Assembly: GCA_030295235.1 (NCBI GenBank)
Contig: AP026150.1
Coordinates: 124,001 to 188,000, forward strand
Reading direction: 5' to 3'
Origin: Fistulifera solaris
Taxonomy: Eukaryota; Bacillariophyta; Bacillariophyceae; Naviculales; Stauroneidaceae
DNA: 64,000 bases
Part shown: positions 11,736 to 21,605 of the stretch, piece by piece
How the letters are laid out: the number at the start of each line of letters is the position of its first letter
How positions within the stretch are numbered: the first letter of the stretch is position 1
The notes under the pieces: model-generated
What the model saw: only the letters and a program-made list of their open reading frames with translations
Database searches by the model: none
Told to the model about the DNA's origin: nothing
Translations under genes and position numbers: made by a program

Positions 11736-14700
11736 ATGCCTCACAACAAAGGACACAACCAGGGCAAGAAGAACAAAGCGAACAGGGGTCGTCACAACCG
11801 ACAACCGATTTCCCGAACCCTGCCCACCGCTCCCTCCGGTGGTGGACAGTCGCTCCTTCAGCGCATTCAAAGCGCTCTTCCTACCTTTCACAGTAAATTG
11901 GCGCCAAATGATTCAATTTTTGAAAACATCGGTGGTGGATATTACGCCATGTACAAGGAAGCGACACTCCGTTTTCACAAATGGATGGCGAACCAGGCCT
12001 GTCGAGGAATGAAAATGACTGCTGTCAACGACTATCGCCGGGGAGTTGATCAAATTGTGGAATACAACGTCAAATTATACTTGAAGAAAGTAGAAAACGG
12101 GGAATTTATTGTGGCTCCACCAGATATTATGGAGAGCTTGGTATCGAGCATTCGCTTGCGAGAGCGCGTTGCGGCGAATCTCTTTGGTTCTAAAACGGGT
12201 GGCGATCAAGGCCATCAGTACATTATTGACGTGCTGCACTATTGTCGAAGCGCACTTCGTTTTGGAAATCGAGTTGCTGCTGTCTACAATGCGAAGGATG
12301 ACGAGCAAGTCCGAGTGGAGGATGCTGTGGGTGGACGATTTAATGCTTTGGCACTGGATGACGATTCGGAAGACGAAATGGATTGGGAAGATATTGACCG
12401 TGATATTAAGGATGGAAAGCTACCAAAATATGTTGGGGTACAAGTCGAAGAAGATTTCGATATCAACAAAGTCCTTTTGAAAGGCGATGATCGCTTTCAA
12501 GCGATGGCCCTTCTTTATACCATGGATGATTTGATGCAAGCCGTTCAACAGCACTACCAACTACTCAAAGATTTTATGAGAAACGTGGGAAATCATGATT
12601 CTTCGAGCTGTGTACAATTGGTGATGGAGTGTGCGGTTGTTGCGAATGCCGCCACGGAATGTGTGAATCGAGCTGAAAACGAGATGGCGATTGACCATCC
12701 TCATCTTTCGTCGTTCTACCATGTTCTTGCACTCGTGATTCTGACTGAACCGTTGGCTGATCTCAATAAGCTAATCGACAAAGCAAGGCTGAAAGCGGTT
12801 CCTCATATGGCGCTTCAGTTTTTGGCAGAGATTGTTGAGTGTTCGTTCCATAATCGTGGTCACGAGAGGATTCCCCCTATCGTCAAGCGCTTTGTTCAGA
12901 GGTCGGGTTTGGACCCACGATACGTGGACGAGACTGCGAAAGGAATTCATATGCTTACTTCTTTTGAGACCCTTTTGGAATTGGAAGAGCGCTCGAATCT
13001 GCAACAGACGGCCATAATGTCTCAAGCGGGAGTCAAACCCCACACGTGGCTCCATCCAAGTGAATACATTGGAGGTGATTGCTGCATCTTGAACACACAA
13101 AAGATTGTCCAGATGGTAATGGGTCTTCTACAAAACAATCGAAAACTTGTCGGGCGACCAGGATTTTGGGGACCGCCGTTCGATGAAAACAATAGACCGG
13201 CTCGTCGCATACGGGGAGATCTCGATGAACCTTTTGCGTCTAGTATCATACCAGAGATCTTAGAGATCTGCCGATATGCGCCTTTTCATTGTTTGCCGGA
13301 TCGATCTCATTTGATCACCGTTCTCGATCTCTTGCAGCGACATGTTAAAGGTGATCGTACGAAACCAGTGCCAATTGCTCTATCCTTTGGTCTACATACG
13401 GTTTTGATGTCGGTCTTTGTGCTTCAAGGAGAAGGCGATTTGGCCCGAATTGCCGAGTGTTCGAAGCAGTCATATAACAAATTGTTTGAACAATTGCAGA
13501 TTGCATCGGATCGAAGCAAATCGCCCGAGAACTCTCCTATTTTCTACAAGAACGTTCAGACGTTTGCCGATCTCGCGGCCTTTGCCAAGCCGGTTAGTAT
13601 TCAAACCGATGATCGTCAAACAGTGGATCCGCTTGGAGCTGAGAGACTGGCGTTCTGGAACCCGGTCATTGGTGGTGAATACCTACTGTATGCGACCTAT
13701 ATTTGCTCTATTGGTCTTGGGTCTGCAACTGTGGATTCGCTAGGTCAACTGCGCTTTGCGCTTCATTTATACAATGGACTAAGAATCCATGATCCAACCT
13801 TTAAAGTATCTCTTCTAGAGAACTCGGACGCAGTATTCCAGGGTACCAAAGCAGTTTGGGTAGGAGGAAAACCTGAGAAAGGAGCATGTTGCAAGGTCTT
13901 CTGGATGTCGTGGGGGATGAGCCCTGGTCATGCTGCACGTCAAGCGTCCGAGAAGGTAGATAGCAACGACGTCTTTTCTCTCAATTCTAGGATCAGCGCC
14001 GATGTCTTGAGGTAAGAGAACCTGTTTACTCGGATGAAATCGAAAGGCCTGCTTGCTAAATAAGTTCTGCAATGTATTTGCGCAGAGAACTGGATGAAAT
14101 CCGCCCGGAAGAATTCAGTCCCTCGTATCGACATCTCGTTCAAAATGATTTTGGGTCAAAAGACTTGGAGAAACATTACACGAACAAAAATGCAGACGAG
14201 GCAACGGCTGAAGCTAAAAAGCGCTACGGTCCATTGGTCGACCTTTTGACGAGAATCAATATCATTCGCGATGCTATGGACGACGACGAAGAAAATGTCC
14301 TTCCGGTGAATTTTACTGCACTGGGGTCTATTCTGCTGGAGTATGTGAACGCTTTGTCAGACCACATGGGATGGTCAGAAATGATTCAAGATGTTGTACG
14401 TGATAATCCAGATATTCGATTCGGTAAAACAATGGGAGGAAGTGACTTGAGGGGTTCACCGCGTCCGATCTAAACCTAAAGCACCAAGGTTTAGCCCATA
14501 TCTGGGGACATCTTCTGTCTTGTATTGATAAAGATGGCACTGGAAAATTGTTACCAGTTTTTCATGTCGACAAAGTGGCGGCATTCACCAAATTGTTCTT
14601 CGACAAGGTAGAAAACGAACGCTACATCTTCTTTGTCGAGATTGAGGAGAGTCCCATTGCAAAAAAGCGCAATCCTCTGCAAGGGACCTATCCTCTTGGG

Positions 14701-15153
14701 CGTACTGGAAAGACGCCGCAAGATCCTCTAAGGGCGTACTGGTCTTTCGGTTACAGCAAGCGACGAACGCCGGTAGCTAGACTTATCACCCCTGGGCGCC
14801 TCACTCCCTTGGAAGGCTTACCGGTGCACGAAGGTGAAAAGAACTTGAAAAAGGGACCTCACGGGAAGTACCGTCATATTGCAAGTTACACTCTTGAAGA
14901 ATTACTGGATATGAATTGGGATGGTTCACTTTATGTTTCAACAAAAGGCAGACATGCGGCAATTGGGTATCACGTTCCATTCATTCCTGGATACGACTCG
15001 GACAGTGCGGATGAATATGAACCAATTGACATAAAGCGTGGAAAGCAACAAGGCACTGTTGGGATCTCAAAAGCGCAAGTTGGCTTGTTCATGTTGGTGC
15101 CTGGTGCGGAAGATGAGCCTCAGTTGGTGCGACTTAACAAGGGGAAGAAGTGA
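11736..15153 (+). CDS. large DUF6604-like protein (two exons)
   Basis: The start at 11736 gives a very basic N-terminus ('MPHNKGHNQGKKNKANRGRH') followed by 'MYKEATLRFHKWMANQACRG', which resembles the DUF6604 domain of fungal and algal proteins of unknown function. The acidic segment 'DDDSEDEMDWEDIDRDIKD' lies near residue 210. Exon 1 ends at 14011 and exon 2 starts at 14086. The 74-nt intron 14012-14085 (GTAAGA..GCAG) splices in phase to 'DVLRELDEIRPEE'. A one-base shift lies near 14447-14454; restoring one base reads 'SDLEGFTASDLNLKHQGLAH' and gives a protein of about 1,114 residues ending at 15153. The function is unknown; it is probably cytosolic or nuclear. Confidence 0.68.
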
Positions 15154-15767
15154 ATAGTGAGTGAAACTGGAGATTAAAGAGCGTAGTTGATAAGGGATAA
15201 AGTCGAGGTATGTGTTTTACCTGTGCAAGTACGCTAGGTTGAAACTTACTAGAAGAAATTTTACTGAAGGCAATAAATAATACTCCGTAGGCCAAAACAA
15301 GGCGTATGCTGTAAGTTTTCATTTACACTCATTCCGTAAACAAGGAGACTGAAAACATGAATCTTTGATATCTATCAACAATACCCAGAAGGTCGACTTA
15401 GCGAAGGTAGGTTGGTTTTTTCGACTTTTCCTGCAGCTTCAGCTTCTCACAATGTGAAGAGCAAAATTGGGGCCGACTTTTCGTCCGCGAATCTTAGATC
15501 CATATTGGGTGTGACCGGTAGGCCTACTCTTTGATGTAGTCTTAAACGTGAGAAATTTTCCAATTAAAAGACTTTCGGTACCGCTTCAAAGTCTAAGTGT
15601 ACATTGAAGCACGAGCTTTCTCCACCAGGTTTCAAGTGTCAAGTGTCCAGAAGAATTTTTGATTAAAAGAAAAATTCAAACCGAAATGACCTGCCCGCAT
15701 GGAAAACAACCTCGAGTGCATCAAACAACACATCTCATTGATTTGTTTAAGCTGAATGAAGAATAAA
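15154..15767. other. intergenic region, no gene seen
   Basis: AT-rich sequence between the DUF6604-like gene and the first Cys-rich paralog. No coding pattern, RNA gene or repeat is evident. Confidence 0.5.
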
Positions 15768-16409
15768 ATGCCGAACTGTTTAAAGTTTCTTATATATTCA
15801 TTGGCATTCAGTGGTACGTGCGGCTTTGGGCTTTGGAGCTGGCACCGATGATATTACTGCTGTTATTCTTCCATCGTAAGGTACACGTCGTGTGGCATCC
15901 GACGCAATGTACATGTCGCGTGCTTGCTGCCACTATAAGTCATCTAATACTTTACCCTTCTCTTGGTAGCTTTGTGGCTGGCTCAGGCCGATGATGACAA
16001 CGATAGAAATCGTTTTCAACGAAGTTTGCAGCTGACAGGAGTATGCGACCCCATTCCTCCCGGTGCCAACCCCAGAGTGTGTCGAACGGTAATTGGCACT
16101 GGTATCTGTCTAGATGCTAATGGAGAGAACTTTAATGCGTGCTTCAAATATGGAGGACTACATGGTTTCACGAAAACGGATTGTCGAGATGTGGCTGAAG
16201 CGAATGGCAAGGCTGTAGGCTGGCAGTACGGCGCTGTAGGATTGATACCCAGAGTGTGTGTGCTTTTCTTTGACGAAGTTGATGTCGATGGCCGCGTTAC
16301 GAATCTTTGCCCAAGCGACTTTAGTCAATTTGGGCTTTCGGGTCGACTTGGGACAGGTTTTCCCAAACAGACGGCGGACGGTATCTTCGAGTGTTATAGC
16401 TGCGAATAA
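15768..16409 (+). CDS. secreted Cys-rich protein, paralog A (tandem family)
   Basis: Exon 1 (15768-15813) codes 'MPNCLKFLIYSLAFS'. A 156-nt intron (15814-15969) follows in phase 1, and exon 2 starts at 15970, giving the signal peptide end 'ALWLAQA' and mature 'DDDNDRNRF'. The single domain has eight aligned Cys plus one in the linker: 'GTGICLDANGENFNAC', 'DCRDVAEANGKAVGWQYG', 'RVCVLFFDE', 'LCPSDF', 'LGTGFP', 'CYSCE'. It is about 161 residues, predicted to be secreted. An in-frame ATG at 15756 is an alternative start. The pattern of paired Cys and an aromatic core faintly recalls PAN/Apple modules. The function is unknown. Confidence 0.72.
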
Positions 16410-17228
16410 ACTTATACGCAATACTGTTTACATGAGAGTGCCAAAACAGCTGCCTCGCTGTATGATTATTCTTGCTATTGCACTGCGTGATTACGCATGC
16501 ACCGCTATCGAGGCAAATTGAAGTAATAAAGTTTGCCTATTGTCATTGCTTCTTAGTTTGGCGTTCACCTCGACGGGAAATCGGTTAAGATGATTGGTGT
16601 CGGGTGTCGGGTAGTCTTTGGCTTAGCATGAACTTAAGAACTTAAACGTGTAGTGTAAAGAATAATAGCTGTTGGAGGAATGCATTAATCTATCGGTGTC
16701 ATTACGTAGTAATGAGTTGTTCAGAGTTCAGAGAGGGTTCTCACGTTCTCACTCTCACTTGGTTCTACCACATCATAAATCATAATACAGTGATTCAACT
16801 AGCGGTACCGGTTACCGGTGTTTATGAAACCAGAAGCCAAAGAAACTGGTTGGAACAATAGCTCGCGGACAGAGATTTATTTGTGTATTCGAACGACAGT
16901 GGTATACTTATTCTTTATTAACTTATATATGTAATTTGTCACACCTGATAATAAAGAAAACAAAACAGTTTTCACGATTGAGGTACACAGTAATCATTTA
17001 TAGCTAGTTTCTGCTGGTATTCCTATGTAAAAAATTTGGCAGAACATGACGATTAGAACGCAAAACCCGTGACCGTGACACCACAGTGCAATCAAGCGAT
17101 CAAGCGATCATCAATGACAGCAGCAACAAAAAACAAATAAACGATCAAGAGATCGAACAGCGATACAACTCACATCGGTACAAACTACGAGACATTTTCG
17201 CTAATAAAGTAGTAAAAAGATCTTCACA
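16410..17228. other. intergenic region, no gene seen
   Basis: About 800 bp between paralogs A and B. It is AT-rich, with a short 'ggtaccggttaccggtg' stretch near 16803. An open frame from 17086 runs into exon 1 and the intron of paralog B and is not a gene. Confidence 0.5.
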
Positions 17229-17842
17229 ATGGCCGGAAAGTTCACCTGCGCTCTACTTTTCTTTGGTCGTAAGTCTGTTGTCTTCGTTGTCGATATTGAC
17301 CCACCCACCCTGCATCCGCCTATCATCTGATCTCGTGTCCTCGCAATCAACGAGAAGTAGTTGGGCCATCTTCTGCACTAGATTGGAATTTACCTCTGTT
17401 TGAGAGAAATGGTCAAATCTTAGGATTATGTCCGGATATTGGCAATGACGATCCGCCTACGCCACCCTCCCCAGCTCCCTCGCAGGCTCCTACTTTCGTC
17501 CCGCGAGATTGTAACTCGAATGTGGGCTCTGGAATATGCTTGGATGCCAACGGCAACGCTTTTGACTCGTGCACCAAGATCGTTAATCCGCTAAACTACT
17601 CTCGAGGAAGATGCCAAAAGGCGGCGGAATCGGTGCCAAACTCTGTGGGCTGGCAATATGGATTGTCTGGAAATATCCCCTTTGCCTGCGTAATCTACTT
17701 TGACGACGTAGACTCGCGAAATGATGTAAAACCACTCTGTCCCGAAGGTTTCGGAATCCTTACGACGTCCAGCAATACAGGAACCGGGTTTCCGCAATCG
17801 GGTGGTGAAGGAGTGTTGGGATGCTACTCTTGTGAGGATTAA
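17229..17842 (+). CDS. secreted Cys-rich protein, paralog B (tandem family)
   Basis: Exon 1 (17229-17268) codes 'MAGKFTCALLFFG'. The intron 17269-17360 (92 nt) splices in phase 1, giving 'LGPSSALDWNLPLFERNG'. The linker 'DDPPTPPSPAPSQAPTF' joins to the domain: 'NVGSGICLDANGNAFDSC', 'VGWQYGLSGNIPFACVIYFD', 'LCPEGF', 'GTGFPQ', 'GCYSCED'. Two acceptors three bases apart (AAG TAG at 17355-17360) both keep the frame, so two products differing by one residue are possible. About 173 residues, predicted secreted. The function is unknown. Confidence 0.72.
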
Positions 17843-18510
17843 TCTAGCTACAATTGTTGCTGCACTCTAGATAGAGGCAATGTAGGTTGTTCTTCTGTCT
17901 TAAATTTAAAAGGATGTGCTTTCAAACGTGAAGTAGTTCTCAAAGATACGATCTAGTGGGTGTACTTGAAATGTGTTCAGACCTCTAGCTGGAGATTCTA
18001 TTTCCAAAAAAGAATCAGCTTGATTTTAAATTTTATGGCTGCTCTGTTCCTGCCACGACCTTAGTTCGCTGGTAAATCTCACTAGAGTCCAAACCTCCAT
18101 AGACTTAGTCGACCAGAACTCCTTATTCCTTCCTGGTAGTTGGAAGCGACGGTCACTACCAGGTGTCGGACACTTTGCCGGACACTTGAGACATGATAGT
18201 TGCGACAATACTTTGTAGTAGTACGTAGAAAATTTTTTAAACCTAACAAATCGTAATCTATAGGCTAAAATGTACCCTACCTTACTCCATTCTCCGTTGA
18301 AAGCGAATTAAGTCGCAAGGGCCTTTTATTTTGGTGAGAAAATCTGAAAAGCCCCCCGGCCTTTGTGACCTTTTCACGTTTTGAATCTCGAAGACGAGAA
18401 TGCGTGCTGCTTCTTGCTGCCACCTTACAGTATTTATTTGCCTCTCATTCATCTTACAAAAGCACCAAATAACAGCTATTAACTCACACAACAAAAGGTT
18501 TTTAAATACG
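17843..18510. other. intergenic region, no gene seen
   Basis: Sequence between paralogs B and C. Only short chance open frames are present, with no repeat or RNA gene. Confidence 0.5.
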
Positions 18511-19141
18511 ATGAATTTCACACGATCAGTCTTGACTCTTGCCGTTACTACCAGTAAGTCCTTTCTGATGAGAAAAAGTGTGCTTTCGCCAGGGTTTGAA
18601 TGGGATGACCGACACTTACTTACCATTCGACGATTTGTTTACAGGTTCGGCTGCTGCTCAGATGGGCCTTTTCGAGCGTTCGCTCGACTCGCACATTCGA
18701 ACCATTTGCGGTATCGACATTATTTCCCCCACACCTCCTCCGACGACGTCTCCTTCGTCCGTCCCAAGTGCAGCCCCAAGCATCTCTACGGCTCCCACTA
18801 TTCTTGTGAAAGCCTGCGACAACAACATCGGTCAAGGCCAATGCTTGGACAGTAAGGGTGAACCCTTCGATTACTGCACTTTGAATCTCGGAGAAGTGAC
18901 ACCGGAGACATGTCAATCGATTGCGGAAGCTTCCGAGAAGTCCGTGGGATGGCAATTCGTAGGGTTCAAGTTCATTCCGGGTGTGTGCACAATTTACTTC
19001 TCGGAAGACGACTCGGGTGATGATGTGCGTGATTTGTGCCCGAAAAATTTTGCAGGCTTTTCTATCCGCAAAGGCACAGGATTTCCAGTTTCCACTGGCG
19101 ATGGGCTAGGCGCATGCTTTGCCTGCAATAAGAGGGACTAA
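18511..19141 (+). CDS. secreted Cys-rich protein, paralog C (tandem family)
   Basis: Exon 1 (18511-18553) codes 'MNFTRSVLTLAVTT'. The intron 18554-18644 (91 nt) is in phase 1, and exon 2 reads 'SSAAAQMGLFERSLDSHIRT'. The Pro/Thr/Ser linker 'SPTPPPTTSPSSVPSAAPS' precedes the domain: 'NNIGQGQCLDSKGEPFDYC', 'KSVGWQFVG', 'GVCTIYFSEDDSGDDVRDLC', 'KGTGFPVSTGDG', 'CFACNKRD'. The N-terminal half is nearly identical to paralog D, so the two arose by a recent local duplication. Predicted secreted; function unknown. Confidence 0.73.
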
Positions 19142-19638
19142 GTGATGCCGTTCCATGCAGATTCTTGACCTGCAATGTCAGGTTCACGAATCGATTACTT
19201 TTCTATTGTCCAAAATTGTAAAAACCAGTTTCAGCGAATTGTACTTACAAATTGTCCACGTCGAAATAAAGAGAATGAGGTGGTTTCAAAGACCTAGTTT
19301 AGTCTAGTCATGAACTCTAGATAAATCTCTGTCCCGGTCTTTTTTGTCCATCGAAACACACGTTTACACATTCTAGTTTCCGTTGTGATCGTGAGGTGCG
19401 CCGGATGTCTTTTTACTTCCTAAGTAAGCATAATGACTATATCGTATAATGCACAAGTTTGAATGGGCAAATTTGATTTTTTTGGTGGATCCAAGTTATC
19501 CTTCCTCCTCCTGCTCCCTGCCGCGAGGAGTCGCGAAGCTCGTCGCTGTCTCTGTTTGATCTATTTTCCTTGCAACGCAGTTTGTATTTATGGACCGTCA
19601 CATTCTATTGATAAATTGTGAAAAATTTGCTTCACAAA
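19142..19638. other. intergenic region, no gene seen
   Basis: Sequence between paralogs C and D; no coding signal seen. Confidence 0.5.
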
Positions 19639-20254
19639 ATGAACATCAACAAATCTGTGCTGACTCTTGTTGCAACATCGGGTAAGTGAATTCCATAGCG
19701 CGACAATCTTGCCGATGTTACACATGAATGAGGGAGGAACTTGTGACATCTAAATTCTCATTTCTCCGAATACGCTTTCAGGTTCGGTTGCTGCTCAGAT
19801 GGGTCTTTTCGAGCGTTCGCTGGATTCACACATCAGAACTATCTGCGGTATTGATTTTATCGGTCCCACCCCTCCGCCGAGTGTTTCTCCCACCGCCTCG
19901 CCGGCACCCACGCCCGTTCCCAAGTCTTGTGGCACTAATATTGGACGCGGTGACTGTGTAGACGCATCTGGGAAAGGCTTCGATTACTGTGTGTCGGCTC
20001 CTTTGGCATATTCACCCAGTGAATGCCGAGCCATGGCCGAATCTTTGGAGTTGTCCGTGGGTTGGCAAATGGGCCCCTTCAACTTACCGGCGTTTTCCTG
20101 CACGATTTATTTCGATAATGCGGACTCTGGTACTATTGTGAACCCTTTATGCCCCGACGGTTTCACTGGGTTGTCGATTCGCGAAGGGACCGGGCTTCCT
20201 GTTGGCGTAAACGATCAAGTGATCCCCCTCGTCGCTTGCTTTGTTTGTGAGTAA
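19639..20254 (+). CDS. secreted Cys-rich protein, paralog D (tandem family)
   Basis: Exon 1 (19639-19681) codes 'MNINKSVLTLVATS'. The intron 19682-19781 (100 nt) is in phase 1, and exon 2 begins 'GSVAAQMGLFERSLDSHIRT'. The linker 'GPTPPPSVSPTASPAPTP' leads to the domain: 'CGTNIGRGDCVDASGKGFDY', 'ELSVGWQMG', 'SCTIYFDNADSGTIVNPLC', 'REGTGLPVG', 'ACFVCE'. The intron position and phase match the other four copies. Predicted secreted, about 171 residues, function unknown. Confidence 0.73.
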
Positions 20255-21605
20255 ATAATCGATGGCGGTATAGAATTTGGAGAAGGGTATGCAAAGCATC
20301 TTGGGTCGAGATGTCTTTCTTTTGTGTCTTCCGATTTAAAGTTAATTTAAAAAGTAAAACTCAGTTGTGTGCGTAGATCGAGATGATTTATGCTCGAAAA
20401 TGCGACTGAGCAACTTGGTTTAGTTTCGAGCCGTTCATAAAAGGACTAAATCATCCTGTCTGTGCAGAAAACATGAGATTTTGTATAAAAAAGGCACTTT
20501 ACGTTTAGCTCAGGCTAATTTGGTATAGCGTGTAGTTGGCCAATTATTATAGATTGTCGAAACCAAATTTTTTTACGAATACTTCCATGGCTCCAGCCCT
20601 TCCGACTTCTTTATGAAGGAATCAGTCAATGATAATCACTATAGATTCAGCTAAATCGTAAACTCCAACCTTCTTTCCGTTTCTGTCTAGAAAGACGCAT
20701 CGAAGCAGATTTCGAGCAAGGCGGCTTTGTGACGCCGGACACTTGACTACAGCTAGTAACTAGCGTTCTAAGGGTCGAAGTATGACAAGCTGTTCAACAG
20801 CAGATTAACGTCTTGGAAAAGCCACACAATTCCTAGCCTGCAGCTTACATTTAAAGTAAATAGATACCGAGTATGAAATAGTCGTGTGACTCGTGGTGCA
20901 ATCACCAATATTTCAGTCACAGGGCTGAGGCCACAAGTAGACACCCACTGGACACACGACACAGGACTGACTTTTTTTTAGACATGGTTCGACAAAGGCC
21001 CAGCCAAAAATCTTCATGTGATGTCGTTCAACGTTCAACGAACTCCACTCCTTATCGCACTGTAACCACCACGTTTCACGTTACTGAATCGATGTCGCTG
21101 ATATTTTTCGACGTCGGTCTCTCAAGTATTTAGGCGAATCTTCCAATTTTTAACTTGAATGGGCGCGCTTAATCGCTCCGCTTATTACACTTTTTCGGTA
21201 GGGAGCTTGGTTACTATGCAATCCACATGTTGTGCACGCGTGCTAGCTGCTAAGTAAGAACCATGATGTCGTAATGAATGATTGCGTTGAGCCCGATCCA
21301 CGTGGCCCTTTTATGCCTTATGCCTAATAATCGTGACCGGAGGCAAATTACTACCAGGTACCTGGTACTGGAGGACTTTGGTTTGCCCCTTTGGCAAGAC
21401 TGGAAATCGGAACTTGGCGGAGGTTGTTCGCGCATGCTAAAAACTCAAACGGAAATGCGTCCACTTGTCTTGCAACACCAACGGTTGAACAGGTTGCGAA
21501 CCGAGGACGAAAATTTGTCGGACTCCTTTTTCCCTTCGTCTCTCTTAGGAATGCATCATTTCAAATCATCATTATAAAAGAAGAAAAGAAGAGACGAGCA
21601 TTAAG
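20255..21605. other. 1.35-kb intergenic region, no gene seen
   Basis: The longest gene-free stretch in the window. Both strands hold only short chance frames. No tRNA-like box, inverted repeat or degraded Cys-rich paralog is evident by eye. A small duplicated 'accaggtacctggtac' stretch lies near 21354. Confidence 0.5.

Noticed and set aside
17086-17403. Open frame upstream of and across exon 1 of paralog B
   Set aside because: It runs through the intron in another frame and lacks any domain.
20255-21605. tRNA or other RNA gene in the large gap
   Set aside because: No A-box/B-box pair or cloverleaf seen by eye; a tRNA search program would settle it.
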